From Bacillota bacterium (lineage in GTDB: Bacteria > Bacillota > Clostridia > Peptostreptococcales > Anaerovoracaceae): a DNA stretch of 64,000 nucleotides. How positions within the stretch are numbered: the stretch's first letter is position 1; the number at the start of each line of letters is the position of its first letter. The stretch is from contig JAEZLP010000068.1 in assembly GCA_023415235.1 (NCBI GenBank), positions 17,887 to 81,886 of the forward strand, in the 5' to 3' direction. Both the position numbers and the translations under genes were made by a program. A model generated the notes under the pieces. That model was not told the origin of the DNA. It searched no databases and saw nothing but the letters and a program-made list of their open reading frames with translations. Shown one piece after another: positions 25,697 to 35,965 of this stretch.

Positions 25697-25903
25697 GTGA
25701 AAGAAAGCATTCAAGAACCCTGGATCAATGCTGATGAAGCGGCTGACTATTTTGGCGTCAAACCTGCTACCATTCGCGATTGGATTAAAAAGAAAAACGG
25801 AATCCCTGCCGTAAAGATCGGCAGGTCATGGAAGTTCAAATACTCGGAGCTTGATGATTGGGCTAAAAGCGGTGCGGCTGCAGAAGAAACTATTACTGAT
25901 TAA
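25697..25903 (+). CDS. HTH protein of the type I RM operon
   Basis: A 68-residue protein with an excisionase/MerR-type helix-turn-helix (INADEAADYFGVKPATIRDWIK, then IPAVKIGRSWKFKYSELDDWA). The GTG start at 25697 follows GTGAGGTAG. It ends 17 bases before hsdM, so it is the first gene of the operon and may control it, as small HTH proteins do in other RM systems. Confidence 0.78.
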   Translation: MKESIQEPWINADEAADYFGVKPATIRDWIKKKNGIPAVKIGRSWKFKYSELDDWAKSGAAAEETITD

Positions 25904-25920
25904 AGTGAGGTAAGTACATT

Positions 25921-28674
25921 ATGAATAAACAGCAATTAGCTGCTACTATATGGGAATCTGCAAACCAAATGCGTTCCAAAATAGAAGCTAACGAGTACAA
26001 AGACTTTATTCTTGGTTTCATTTTTTATAAATACCTTTCCGAGAAGGAACTGCGTTTTTTCGAAGGACAGGGTATGTCTCAAGAAGATATTACTCACATG
26101 GATGAATCTGATGAGCAGTTCGTTAATTATACGAAAGATGCCATTGGATATTTTATTTCATATGAGAATCTGTTTTCCACTTGGATTGCTAAAGGCAATG
26201 ATTTTGACGTATCCGATGTCAGAAAGGCCTTGTCTGCTTTTGATAGGCTCATCAGCCCTACCCACAAAAAGGTGTTTGAAAAGATTTTTAACACTCTTCA
26301 GACAGGTTTGTCCAAACTCGGTGAGAGCGCGGCTACACAAACCAAATCCATCAGCGGACTGTTGCAGTTGATCAGAAAAATACCGATGGATGGTAAGCAG
26401 GACTACGATGTGCTTGGCTTCATCTACGAATACCTGATCAGTATGTTTGCTGCTAATGCCGGAAAAAAGGCTGGTGAATTCTATACACCGCACGAGGTTT
26501 CAGTGTTGATGTCTGAAATAGTGGCTGACCATCTGAAAGGCAAAAGCGAAATTCGTATTTACGATCCCACGTCAGGTTCAGGTTCCTTGCTCATCAATAT
26601 CGGCGCTGCTGCGTCCAAATATATTACCGGAGAGAATAAGATCAACTACTATGCGCAGGAGCTAAAGGAAAACACTTACAACCTAACAAGGATGAACCTT
26701 GTTATGCGCGGCATAGAACCTGGAAATATCTATGTCAGAAACGGCGATACTTTGGAGGAAGACTGGCCATTTTTCGAGGAAAATGAAACGGAAAAATATC
26801 AGCTAGTAAGAGTAGCTGCCGTGGTTTCTAATCCTCCTTACTCGCAGAAATGGGATACAAAGGGCAAAAAGTTTGACCCCAGATTTTCCGATTATGGTGT
26901 GGCGCCGAAAGGAAAGGCAGACTACGCCTTTCTGCTCCATGAACTTTACCATCTTGAAGATGATGGCATTATGACTATTGTTCTTCCCCATGGCGTGTTG
27001 TTCCGTGGCAACGAGGAAGGCGAAATCCGCAAGAACCTGATTGAGAAAAACAATATAGATGCAATTATTGGACTCCCCGCCAACATTTTCTTTGGAACAA
27101 ACATTGCCACGATCATCATGGTTCTCAAGCGTCACCGAGAGAACAACGACATTCTAATTGTTGACGCTTCAAAGGGATTTGAGAAATCCGGGAAGAGTAA
27201 CACTCTCCGCGCCTCAGATATAAAGAGAATTGCTGACACGGTCCGCGGACGGCTTGAGATTCCCGGCTACTCTGTCCGCGTTGACAAAGAGACTATCCGC
27301 AGGAATGAATATAATCTCAATTTGCCCCGCTATATAGATTCCTTCACGCCACAGGAAAAGTGGGATATTCACTCCATTATGTTCGGCGGCATCCCTAACA
27401 GCGAACTTGACGAACTCATGCTGTATTGGGACGCACTGCCGGGGCTGAGAGAGGCAATGTTCAAGCCGCTCTCTTCAGACTATGTGGAGTTTGTATGCGA
27501 GGAAATAAAAGAGTACGTCGTGACACGTCCGGTCACGGCTATTTATTGTTCTGCCTATGATACGGCATTCACCGATTTCCGAGAATATCTTGTCGGCAGA
27601 CTGATTAAGCGGTATAAAGAAGCCTCTCCAACAAAGGAAGAAGAAATTATTACAGATGATATTTTCTCTCGCCTTGCCGTAATCAAGGCAATCGACAAGT
27701 ATGAGGCATATCAAGTGTTGGATAACAGCTGGAAACAGATTTCTGTTGATCTTGAAATGCTGCAGACCGAGGGTGACGGAGCCCTGACGGCGGTTGATCC
27801 TAATATGGTGACAAAGCAGAAGGATGGAAAGGACATAGAGGTTCAGGATGGTTGGGTCGGGCATATTCTGCCATTCGAGCTTGTTCAGAAACTTTTGCTG
27901 CCGGATGATCTTGCGGCAATCAAGGATCTGGAAAGAGAACTGGCTTCTGTCGCTTCCGTTTACGATGAAATCCTTGATTCGCTATCCGAGGACGAAAAAG
28001 ATAGCAATATCACCGATGACAACAACAGCAGCTTTGTCACGAAGGAAGTGCGGGCGAAAGCCGATGAAATCCTTGAAGACATTGAATCCGAGGAAATCAA
28101 TGCTTTGGAAAAATATCTTGCTTTTCATAATAAATCCGAAAAGGTGGCATATTCCTCTAACTGCAAGGCTGTGAACTGGTCAGACATGAAGCCCGGTATC
28201 AACGGCCTATACAGCAAATCAGTAATTAATGCTCGCATCACGATACTGAAAAGGCAGTATGTCTTTCCGACAGAGTCATTTGAGGCTAAGATCATGCGCG
28301 TAGTGGATACTATGGAAACCGAAGCCAGACTCAAAAAAGAGCTGAGAGACGCACGGGCGGCGCTTCACGAAAAGACTAAAACTACTATTGAGCAAATGAA
28401 TCTTGAAACCGCACTGATGATTCTTGAGGAAAAGTGGATCACGCCTGTCTGCGATGGTATCAGCGCACTGCCTCACAATTTAATTGCTGCTCTCGTTGCC
28501 GCACTTGAACATCTGGCGGAAAAGTACAAAATCACCTTTGCCGGGGTCGGTGACAAAATATCAGAAACTGAAGAAACCATATCAAACTATGTCAATCTCC
28601 TCTCCGGGAATGACTTTGATATGGAAGGCCTCCGTGAGCTTCAAAAGCTGATGGGAGGAACAGAAAATGAATGA
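25921..28674 (+). CDS. hsdM: type I restriction-modification methyltransferase subunit
   Basis: 917 residues, much longer than the usual ~500. The N-terminal helical HsdM_N domain (1-150) is followed by the N6-adenine methyltransferase core (about 155-480): EFYTPHEVSVLMSEI, the SAM-binding DPTSGSGSLLINIG and the catalytic NPPYSQKWD (motif IV). The last ~430 residues are an extra helical region with coiled-coil stretches that may form a specificity-subunit clamp. It methylates adenine in the target. hsdM overlaps hsdS by eight bases (28667-28674). Confidence 0.93.
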   Translation: MNKQQLAATIWESANQMRSKIEANEYKDFILGFIFYKYLSEKELRFFEGQGMSQEDITHMDESDEQFVNYTKDAIGYFISYENLFSTWIAKGNDFDVSDVRKALSAFDRLISPTHKKVFEKIFNTLQTGLSKLGESAATQTKSISGLLQLIRKIPMDGKQDYDVLGFIYEYLISMFAANAGKKAGEFYTPHEVSVLMSEIVADHLKGKSEIRIYDPTSGSGSLLINIGAAASKYITGENKINYYAQELKENTYNLTRMNLVMRGIEPGNIYVRNGDTLEEDWPFFEENETEKYQLVRVAAVVSNPPYSQKWDTKGKKFDPRFSDYGVAPKGKADYAFLLHELYHLEDDGIMTIVLPHGVLFRGNEEGEIRKNLIEKNNIDAIIGLPANIFFGTNIATIIMVLKRHRENNDILIVDASKGFEKSGKSNTLRASDIKRIADTVRGRLEIPGYSVRVDKETIRRNEYNLNLPRYIDSFTPQEKWDIHSIMFGGIPNSELDELMLYWDALPGLREAMFKPLSSDYVEFVCEEIKEYVVTRPVTAIYCSAYDTAFTDFREYLVGRLIKRYKEASPTKEEEIITDDIFSRLAVIKAIDKYEAYQVLDNSWKQISVDLEMLQTEGDGALTAVDPNMVTKQKDGKDIEVQDGWVGHILPFELVQKLLLPDDLAAIKDLERELASVASVYDEILDSLSEDEKDSNITDDNNSSFVTKEVRAKADEILEDIESEEINALEKYLAFHNKSEKVAYSSNCKAVNWSDMKPGINGLYSKSVINARITILKRQYVFPTESFEAKIMRVVDTMETEARLKKELRDARAALHEKTKTTIEQMNLETALMILEEKWITPVCDGISALPHNLIAALVAALEHLAEKYKITFAGVGDKISETEETISNYVNLLSGNDFDMEGLRELQKLMGGTENE

Positions 28675-29866
28675 TACTCCTAAAATTCGGTTTAACGAGT
28701 TTACTGACGAATGGGAACAGTGTAAGTTCTCTGATATCACATTTCCGGCAGGAATTAAAAACAAAGAGAATCTTCCGTTGGAAAGCTATTCGGTTACAAA
28801 CGAAAATGGATTTATTCCTCAAAAAGAGCAGTTTGAAAATGGCGGAAGCATGGCCATGGCTGATAAGAGCATGTACTATATTGTTAGCCCGAATTCATTT
28901 GCATATAATCCTGCAAGAATAAATGTTGGCTCTATTGGATACTATGATAAGCCTGAAAATGTAATAGTTAGCTCACTTTACGAGGTTTTCAGAACTGTTG
29001 ATTATGTTGATGATCGATTTTTATGGCACTGGTTCAGAACTAATACATTTCAGCGAATGATAGAACGACTTCAAGAAGGTGGTGTTCGCCTTTACTTCTA
29101 TTATGACAAGTTGTGTATGGGCACGTTAATGATGCCAAGACCAGAAGAGCAAAGGAAGATAGGTGCCTTTATTGATGATATCGACAACCTTATCGCTCTT
29201 CATCAACATAAGTATGAGCAGATAATTAATGTAAAAAAATCCATGCTTGGCAGGTTGTTTCCGTATGACGGTGCCAAAAATCCACAAATTCGATTCCGGT
29301 TTTCTGAGGACTGGGAGGAGGTCAAACTTGGAGATATCATTTTCCCATATTCCGACCCGGTAGAAACGCCTAATGACGGATACACACGCCTTGGTATCCG
29401 CAGTCATGGGAAAGGCACTTTCCACGATTATGTGCCAGCCGGTCAAGAACTGGGAACGGCTCAGATGCATCGGGTTGCTGCCCACAAGTTCATCGTCAAT
29501 ATCACTTTCGGCTGGGAACATGCAGTGGCAATCACTAATGAGCAGGACGCCGGGAAACTGGTATCACACAGGTTTCCTCAGTTCTCTATGACTGACAGCG
29601 TCGATGACAACTTCCTGAAGTACGTCATTCTTGACGAACGGTTCAAGCATCATCTGTTTTTATCTTCTCCAGGTGGTGCAGGAAGAAACAGGGTGCTGAA
29701 CATCCCCCAAATGTTCGAATACAAGACGCGTATTCCCAAAATTGAAGAACAGCGTCAGGTTGCGGAATTTCTGAATTCCGTCAACAACCTGATTGATCTC
29801 TACGCTGTAAAAGTACAAAAGCTGAAACAAATCAAGTCTGCCTGTCTTGATAAAATGTTTATTTAG
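28667..29866 (+). CDS. hsdS: type I restriction-modification specificity subunit
   Basis: 399 residues with two target-recognition domains (about 10-150 and 215-350), each followed by a conserved helix (PRPEEQRKIGAFIDDIDNLI near 160-178 and PKIEEQRQVAEFLNSVNNLI near 362-380). The two helices are internal repeats that set the spacing of the bipartite target. The first domain begins FTDEWEQCKFSDI, the second FSEDWEEVKLGDI, another repeat. Reads the DNA site for hsdM and hsdR. Its ATG lies inside the end of hsdM. Confidence 0.93.
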   Translation: MNDTPKIRFNEFTDEWEQCKFSDITFPAGIKNKENLPLESYSVTNENGFIPQKEQFENGGSMAMADKSMYYIVSPNSFAYNPARINVGSIGYYDKPENVIVSSLYEVFRTVDYVDDRFLWHWFRTNTFQRMIERLQEGGVRLYFYYDKLCMGTLMMPRPEEQRKIGAFIDDIDNLIALHQHKYEQIINVKKSMLGRLFPYDGAKNPQIRFRFSEDWEEVKLGDIIFPYSDPVETPNDGYTRLGIRSHGKGTFHDYVPAGQELGTAQMHRVAAHKFIVNITFGWEHAVAITNEQDAGKLVSHRFPQFSMTDSVDDNFLKYVILDERFKHHLFLSSPGGAGRNRVLNIPQMFEYKTRIPKIEEQRQVAEFLNSVNNLIDLYAVKVQKLKQIKSACLDKMFI

Positions 29867-29877
29867 GAGGACTCGCC

Positions 29878-32800
29878 ATGGTATACGAAGAGGAAAAAGT
29901 ATTCGAGGAAGCTGTTATAAAGCAACTTATCGAATGCGGCTGGGAATCAAAAGTCCTCCGTTACCCTACTGAAGAACAGCTGATTCAGAACTGGGCGGAT
30001 ATTTTATTCAACAACAACCGCCATCAGGACATATTGAATGAGTGCCCTCTGACAGACGGCGAAATGCAGCAGATTCTGGAACAGATAACCCGACTGCGCA
30101 CTCCAGTCCGCCTGAATGATTTTATCAACGGCAGAAGCGTATCCATCAAGCGGGATAACCTGGATGATAAAGCGCATTTTGGCAAAGAAGTTAGTTTGAA
30201 AATTTACGATCGCAAAGAAATCGCCTATGGTGAAAGTCGGTATCAAATCGTACAGCAGCCCCAGTTCAAAACAGGTCCTCGGCTGAACGATCGGCGTGGA
30301 GATCTCACACTAATGATCAACGGCATGCCAGTTATTCATGTCGAACTGAAGAAAAGCGGTATCCCTGTCAGCAATGCTTATCATCAGATAAAAAAATATG
30401 CACACGAAGGCGTGTTCACTGGGCTGTTTTCTCTGTTGCAGGTGTTTGTGGCAATGGAACCAGAGGAAACGGTTTATTTCGCCAATCCTGGTCCGGACGG
30501 AACCTTCAATAAGGCATTCTATTTCCATTGGGCGGATTTTGACAATGAGCCGATCAACAACTGGGAAGAAGTCGTAAAAAGGCTACTCAATATCCCGATG
30601 GCACATACGTTGATTGGGTTCTATACGATTCCTGATGACAAGGATGATACCCTCAAAGTCATGAGAAGCTATCAGTATTACGCCGCCACCGGCATTGCGG
30701 ACAAGGTCACCAATAAGGACTGGAGCGATACCAATATCCTTGGCGGGCATATCTGGCATACCACTGGTTCCGGAAAAACACTCACAAGCTTTAAATCCGC
30801 GCAACTTATTGCCAGTGCCCATGATGCCGAAAAAGTGATCTTCCTTGTGGACAGAAAAGCACTGGGCAAGCAGTCTTTTGATGATTATAACGCCTTTGCC
30901 AGTGTGGGTGAAGAAATCCAGGATACCGCAGACACGGACATTCTGGTTTCTAAGCTCAAAAGCGACTCACATGCAGATACGCTTATTGTCACATCGATTC
31001 AGAAGCTGAGCGGCGTAACAAGAGATGCGGAAGGCATCAAGGCGGCTGACATAGATAAGATCGTCGCAAAGAGAATCGTCATTATCATTGATGAGGCGCA
31101 CCGCTCTACCTTTGGAGAGATGCTGTCCAATATCAAGAAGACATTCGTTCACAGCATTATCTTCGGCTTTACCGGGACGCCGATTCAGGATGTCAACAAG
31201 AAAAAGGACAATACGACTGCTTCCGTTTTCGGTGACGAACTGCATCGATACACCCTTGCTGACGGCATCCGGGATAAGACCGTGCTGGGGTTTGACCCAT
31301 ATATGGTTCTCACATATCCGGATGATGACTTGCGGCAGCAGGTTGCCCTTATGAAAGCCAAGGCTTCCAGTGTCAACGAGGTTCTCGGAAATAAGAAAAA
31401 AGAAGCCGTCTATTTTAAGTTCATGGATCCGACTCAGGTGAAAATGGTCGGAGAACAGCACGGAAAGAAATATATAAAAGGCATCGAAGACTATGTGCCG
31501 AAATCGCAGTATGAACGCGAGGAGCATCAGAAGGCCGTTCTTACTGATATTATAAAGCATTGGCCGACTCTGAGCAGAGGCGGACTGTTCCATGCGATTT
31601 TTGCCACCTGCAGCATTCCGGAAGCCGTGAAGTACTATCGACTTTTGAAGACTATGGCTCCCGAACTGAGAATTACCGCCATTTTTGACCCGAATATTGA
31701 TAACGTAGGAGGTGGTTCTCTCGAAAAGGAAGACGGCATTGTTGAAATTCTGGACGATTATGAAGCGGTGTTTGGGCCTTCCTTTACTATACCGTCCTAT
31801 GATGATTTCCGAGAGGATGTGCAACTGAGGCTTGCCCATAAAAAGCCCTATAACAGAGTTCCGAAGGACAAGCAGATCAATATCCTGATTGTTGTCAATC
31901 AGATGCTGACGGGCTACGATTCAAAGTGGATCAATACGCTATATCTTGACAAGGTCATGGAATACGAGACCTTGATTCAAGCTTTCTCTCGCACCAACCG
32001 TCTGTTTGGAGACGAGAAGCGCTTCGGCATCATAAAATATTATCGCTATCCGCATACGATGGAGCGGAATATCAAAGAGGCGGTCAAGGCTTACTCCGGC
32101 GATATTCCCACCGGCTTGTTCGTTGATAAGTTGCCAAGCAACATCAACAGCATGAACTATTTTTATAGAGAGATAGAGGAACTATTTACGAATGCGTGCA
32201 TTGCCAATTTTGAAAAGCTCCCGGACGAAAAATCCGAGCGGGCAAAATTCGCCAAGCTTTTCAGGCACTTTAATCTTCGTATGGAGGCCGCTTCCGTCCA
32301 GGGATTCAGCTGGAGTAAAATGGTATATTCGGTTATTGAAGCAGATGATTCCGAAACCTATATAACACTGCTGATTGATGAGCTGACCTATCTGACGCTT
32401 GTTCAGCGTTATAAGGAGCTATCATCAATCGGCGGAGGCGGTTCGGTAATTGACCCGCCGTTTGAGATTGATACGCACATAGTCGAAATCAACACGGATG
32501 CGATAGATGCAGCTTACATGAACTCCCGGTTTGACAAATTCCTCAGGATCATTCAAAATGGGGAAGCCGATCAGGAGAGTATCGATAAGACCCTGAAGGA
32601 GCTGCACAAGTCCTTTGCCATGCTGTCTCAGGGCGAGCAGAAATATGCGAATGTATTTATTCGCGACGTCCGGGCGGGCAATATAGTTTTAAATCCAGAT
32701 AAGACTTTCCGTGATTATATTTCCAGCTACATGAAGAAGGCTGAAGACGCAAGAATTGCCAGGATTGTCAGACGCCTTGGGTGTAGTGAAGATAAACTCC

Positions 32801-33867
32801 GGGATTTTCTTGATCGCAAGGTTACCGAAGACAATTATAAGGAATTCGGGCGATTCGATGAATTGCTTAATTCTGTTGATTTACAAAAGGCGGAGCGGTT
32901 CTTCCGCGCCAACGAACAGCAAAACTATAAGCAGTACAGGCTCAAAATGTATATCAATAATTACCTGAAAGAGTTTGTACTGAGCGGAGGAATGGATCCG
33001 TATTCCAATATCCCCAGTGAAGAGCATCCGAACCCTAAACAGGCAGAGAATCCCTCAGCTGAAGATATAGAAGATACAGCAGATACTGTTGTTGTTGAAG
33101 ATGACGATTCCGAGCCCGCAGAGATCTATATCAAAACTACCGTAGACAAGAAGAAACTCCGCCAGTGGCATTCTTCCAGTAAGGCACTGTCATGTATGAT
33201 GGAAACCGGCTGCTTCGCATATGTGGAACAGAAGGTTTGCCTTGATGATCCAAAGTATGTCGAGCGTCAGGAAGAGACCGGCAAAATGCGTCTGACTGCA
33301 TACGCAAAGGATCATGAAGAAGAATGCTTCCTGCAATTTACTGAGGATGATAAAGGAAATCTCCACTATGTGAAGCTTCCGGCGAGTGTTGCCGACAAGG
33401 AGTTCAGGTACTCAGATTATATTGATGAAGATATCCTGATAAAGTACGGACTTGTGAATGAAATGGCGAAAAGAATGCTTGAGGCCATTCAAGAAATGGA
33501 GTTCGGCCCAGCACTTAAGGAATTAATGAGCAAACGCATCTGCAACTATAGTGTCAACCTGCTGAGATCAACAACCGGTCTCGACAATAATACTATAAGT
33601 AAGATGTGGGGTGGACAGAGCCTCACAACGGTGAATGTGGTTTCTGCTTGTCTGGGAATCCACATCCCTTTCCCAGTAAGCAATGCCCTGCTTGAGCTTG
33701 CGAACATTATATTCAGAATGGATAAGCCGCCGGAATCGAATATGACATATATGCAGTTGCTTACCCTAAGGTGGGCGTCAGATTATGACGATGTATATGA
33801 AGACCTGAAAGCCGAAGGGATGGATGAACTAATAAAACAGCCGCCGCAACCAATGATGAAGAAATAA
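29878..33867 (+). CDS. hsdR: type I restriction endonuclease/translocase subunit with C-terminal extension
   Basis: 1329 residues. The N-terminal nuclease domain holds the PD-(D/E)xK-like element LTLMINGMPVIHVELKKS (about 140-160). Next come the SF2 translocase motifs: Walker A HTTGSGKTLTSF (about 297), DEAH box VIIIDEAHRST (about 402), and motif VI around QAFSRTNRLFG (about 700). After a helical region the last ~270 residues are extra: an acidic linker (EDIEDTADTVVVEDDDSEPA), a beta-rich segment, and a helix-turn-helix-like part (STTGLDNNTISKMWGGQSL). Starts with ATG after AGGAGG. It ends the operon. Confidence 0.92.
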   Translation: MVYEEEKVFEEAVIKQLIECGWESKVLRYPTEEQLIQNWADILFNNNRHQDILNECPLTDGEMQQILEQITRLRTPVRLNDFINGRSVSIKRDNLDDKAHFGKEVSLKIYDRKEIAYGESRYQIVQQPQFKTGPRLNDRRGDLTLMINGMPVIHVELKKSGIPVSNAYHQIKKYAHEGVFTGLFSLLQVFVAMEPEETVYFANPGPDGTFNKAFYFHWADFDNEPINNWEEVVKRLLNIPMAHTLIGFYTIPDDKDDTLKVMRSYQYYAATGIADKVTNKDWSDTNILGGHIWHTTGSGKTLTSFKSAQLIASAHDAEKVIFLVDRKALGKQSFDDYNAFASVGEEIQDTADTDILVSKLKSDSHADTLIVTSIQKLSGVTRDAEGIKAADIDKIVAKRIVIIIDEAHRSTFGEMLSNIKKTFVHSIIFGFTGTPIQDVNKKKDNTTASVFGDELHRYTLADGIRDKTVLGFDPYMVLTYPDDDLRQQVALMKAKASSVNEVLGNKKKEAVYFKFMDPTQVKMVGEQHGKKYIKGIEDYVPKSQYEREEHQKAVLTDIIKHWPTLSRGGLFHAIFATCSIPEAVKYYRLLKTMAPELRITAIFDPNIDNVGGGSLEKEDGIVEILDDYEAVFGPSFTIPSYDDFREDVQLRLAHKKPYNRVPKDKQINILIVVNQMLTGYDSKWINTLYLDKVMEYETLIQAFSRTNRLFGDEKRFGIIKYYRYPHTMERNIKEAVKAYSGDIPTGLFVDKLPSNINSMNYFYREIEELFTNACIANFEKLPDEKSERAKFAKLFRHFNLRMEAASVQGFSWSKMVYSVIEADDSETYITLLIDELTYLTLVQRYKELSSIGGGGSVIDPPFEIDTHIVEINTDAIDAAYMNSRFDKFLRIIQNGEADQESIDKTLKELHKSFAMLSQGEQKYANVFIRDVRAGNIVLNPDKTFRDYISSYMKKAEDARIARIVRRLGCSEDKLRDFLDRKVTEDNYKEFGRFDELLNSVDLQKAERFFRANEQQNYKQYRLKMYINNYLKEFVLSGGMDPYSNIPSEEHPNPKQAENPSAEDIEDTADTVVVEDDDSEPAEIYIKTTVDKKKLRQWHSSSKALSCMMETGCFAYVEQKVCLDDPKYVERQEETGKMRLTAYAKDHEEECFLQFTEDDKGNLHYVKLPASVADKEFRYSDYIDEDILIKYGLVNEMAKRMLEAIQEMEFGPALKELMSKRICNYSVNLLRSTTGLDNNTISKMWGGQSLTTVNVVSACLGIHIPFPVSNALLELANIIFRMDKPPESNMTYMQLLTLRWASDYDDVYEDLKAEGMDELIKQPPQPMMKK

Positions 33868-33881
33868 TATACGCTCCATTG

Positions 33882-33912
33882 AGAGGTCAGAGTAAAATCT
33901 GGCCTCTTTTTT
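33882..33912 (+). terminator. terminator of the RM operon
   Basis: AGAGGTCAGA (33882-33891) with TCTGGCCTCT (33898-33907), then TTTTT. Confidence 0.85.
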
Positions 33913-34165
33913 GCACCCAAAAATTTGTTTATTGAACTTTATTCAACAAAAAATTTAGTTGCTTCTCACCTGATATGTCCCATGAATACTCGCGCAAAAA
34001 TTGTAACTATTTTTGCCTGATTCCCACGTTGCAATCGGATATCTCTAAAGAACGTGCGCACCTCCGGTCGATGGTTCATTGAACAATTGTCAACGGGCAG
34101 AAAAAGGAACTGTGCGATAATTGGTCCGTAATCGATTACAGAACTTTTTTGCATAGGAGGAACAC

Positions 34166-34360
34166 ATGATGGCGAACAAGGCTTGGAGAGTTTCGATTGA
34201 AGACATTGAATATATGGCGAACGCTGTTTGCAAGATATTTGATAAATCTGTTGTAGAATCTTCATTTTTGATGTATGGTGCAACATGCCCTGATGATCTT
34301 TGTCCCAGCCATTACGAGGCGGTCTACAGCGATTTACTGCTGAAGTATTCCGATCGCTGA
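34166..34360 (+). CDS. small hypothetical protein
   Basis: A 64-residue acidic protein, not recognised. AGGAGG at 34155-34160 precedes ATG at 34166 (another ATG follows at 34169). It reads as two or three helices (VSIEDIEYMANAVCKIFDK, then LCPSHYEAVYSDLLLKY). Such short proteins are common cargo in Firmicute mobile elements. The good RBS and protein-like composition support it. Confidence 0.55.
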   Translation: MMANKAWRVSIEDIEYMANAVCKIFDKSVVESSFLMYGATCPDDLCPSHYEAVYSDLLLKYSDR

Positions 34361-34402
34361 TTTTCCATATATCCGGCGCATGACGTTAAACCGCACCTCG
34401 CC

Positions 34403-34439
34403 GCTACAGAGCATCCCCAGATCAGGGATGCTCTGTAGC
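34403..34439. terminator. 15-bp perfect hairpin
   Basis: GCTACAGAGCATCCC (34403-34417) with its complement at 34425-34439, 7-base loop, 43 bases after the small gene. No T-run follows, so it may stabilise the transcript rather than end it. Confidence 0.55.
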
Positions 34440-34527
34440 AGCCGTGCGAGCCACCCATAAACCATATCCAGTTTTACAGAGGAACTGGCTATCAGCGAAT
34501 TTCAATCAAGTTTTATATCCCACTCGA

Positions 34528-34560
34528 CAAAAGTAACACAATTATTTTGTGTTGCTTTTG
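34528..34560. terminator. 14-bp hairpin with T-rich arm
   Basis: CAAAAGTAACACAA (34528-34541) pairs with TTGTGTTGCTTTTG (34547-34560), one G-U pair, 5-base loop. Confidence 0.5.
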
Positions 34561-34635
34561 TTCTGTGAGTCAATCAGATATTAACGAGTTTGGCAACCTG
34601 TACCCTTAAGCGAGTGAATATTGTCTACGAGTTTT

Positions 34636-34659
34636 TGCGGAACGATTTGCGGAACGATT
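34636..34659 (+). repeat. tandem 12-mer TGCGGAACGATT x2
   Basis: Second locus of the dispersed tandem. The following ACTCA and the spaced CGG.GTAAAA are shared with the locus at 54612. Confidence 0.75.
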
Positions 34660-34793
34660 ACTCAAAAATACGGAGTAAAATGACATGGATTTCGTGGACT
34701 CAATAAAAAGGTGAGATTCAGTTGATCTTCACCCTAAAAAGGTAGTCCACCCGTTATGAGAAAAATGCTAATATGAAGAAGGGGTAGACAGGC

Positions 34794-35060
34794 ATGAAAA
34801 AGACGAAATTTACCGATGAACAAATCGCTTTTGTGCTCAAACAGGTTGAACTGGGGACACCTGTTGACGAGGTTTGCCGGAAAGTCGGCGTATCAGAGCA
34901 AACCTTTTACCGCTGGAAAAGTAAATTCGGTGGCATGCTGCCCAGTGATATCAAGCGCTTAAAGCAACTGGAAGAGGAAAACCGGAAGCTCAAGCAGTTG
35001 GTCGCTGACTTGAGCCTAGATAAGATCATGCTGCAGGACGTGCTGTCAAAAAAGTTTTAA
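34794..35060 (+). CDS. IS3-family transposase OrfA
   Basis: 88 residues: an HTH_Tnp_1 helix-turn-helix (FTDEQIAFVLKQVELGTPVD, CRKVGVSEQTFYRWKSKFGG) followed by a leucine-zipper helix (LKQLEEENRKLKQLVADLSL). AAAAAAG at 35048-35054, just before the stop, is a slippery site for -1 frameshifting onto orfB, which in this family makes the active OrfAB transposase. Confidence 0.93.
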   Translation: MKKTKFTDEQIAFVLKQVELGTPVDEVCRKVGVSEQTFYRWKSKFGGMLPSDIKRLKQLEEENRKLKQLVADLSLDKIMLQDVLSKKF

Positions 35061-35080
35061 AGCCTGCCATCAAAAACGAC

Positions 35081-35890
35081 ATGGTGAAGTATCTCGGGCA
35101 AACTTATGTCGTTAGCGAGCGCCGATCCTGCAAGGTACTCAAATTGAACCGTTCCCTCTACCGGCGGAGACCGAAAAAAGATGAGCAGGCCTTTTTACGA
35201 ATGAGGATCAAAGAAATCGCTGCTACACGGGTCCGGTATGGATATAGGCGGATCCACGTCCTTTTGCGCCGGGAAGGATGGAAGGTCAACCATAAGCGGA
35301 TCTACCGGCTCTATAGAGCAGAGGGACTTAACCTGAGAAATAAGAGCAAGCGGAAAAAGGTTAGCACCCCCAGGGTCCCGGAAAAGAACCTGGCCGCCGC
35401 CATCAATGAGTGCTGGGCTATGGATTTCGTATCCGATCAGCTCTACAACGGGAAACGCTTCCGAGCTTTGACGCTTATCGATACATACAGCCGGGAGTGT
35501 ATTGCCATACATGCAGGCAAGGCAATCAAAGGAGACACCGTAGTCGAGGTCTTAGAAGGGGTTAAGGAAAGTCGAGGCCTGCCCAAGAAAATCAAGGTAG
35601 ACAATGGGCCGGAGTTCATCTCCAGGGCCTTGGATGCCTGGGCATACTTTAACAAGGTTAAGCTGGAATACTCGCGCCCTGGGAAGCCGACTGACAATCC
35701 CCATATAGAATCCTTCAACGGTAGCCTACGGGACGAGTGCCTGAATATCCACTGGTTTATGTCTTTAGAGGATGCGAAACAGAAGATTGAAAAGTGGCGA
35801 ATGGACTATAACGAGTTCAGACCGCACAGTGGACTAACATACAAAACGCCGGCTGAGTTTGCAGCCGGCGCAAGGCTTGAAGCCATTTAA
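35081..35890 (+). CDS. IS3-family transposase OrfB (DDE integrase)
   Basis: 269 residues. HTH_21 region (IAATRVRYGYRRIHVLLRRE), then the rve-type catalytic core with D in WAMDFVSDQL, D in IKVDNGPEFIS and E in PHIESFNGSLRDECL, spaced as a DDE triad with the K/R seven residues later. Complete and likely active. Its frame extends upstream through the slippery site (LKPAIKND before the ATG), so the functional product is probably the OrfAB fusion. Confidence 0.93.
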   Translation: MVKYLGQTYVVSERRSCKVLKLNRSLYRRRPKKDEQAFLRMRIKEIAATRVRYGYRRIHVLLRREGWKVNHKRIYRLYRAEGLNLRNKSKRKKVSTPRVPEKNLAAAINECWAMDFVSDQLYNGKRFRALTLIDTYSRECIAIHAGKAIKGDTVVEVLEGVKESRGLPKKIKVDNGPEFISRALDAWAYFNKVKLEYSRPGKPTDNPHIESFNGSLRDECLNIHWFMSLEDAKQKIEKWRMDYNEFRPHSGLTYKTPAEFAAGARLEAI

Positions 35891-35965
35891 AGGGGTCAAT
35901 TTTTCTCATTAAAAGTGGACCTATTTCGGGGGGACAGCTCATTTTAGTTAAAGAGTACATGATGG

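Larger units (their letters stand above)
34723..35941 (+). mobile_element. IS3-family insertion sequence (IS407-like)
   Basis: About 1.2 kb. Imperfect terminal inverted repeats: the left end begins TGATCTTCACCC with GGTAGTCCAC and ATGAGAAAAATG inside, the right end carries the matching ATTTTTCTCAT, GTGGACC and GGGGGGACAGCTCA. It encodes orfA and orfB in overlapping-frame style. No matching target duplication is obvious. Terminal positions may be off by a few bases. Confidence 0.8.
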
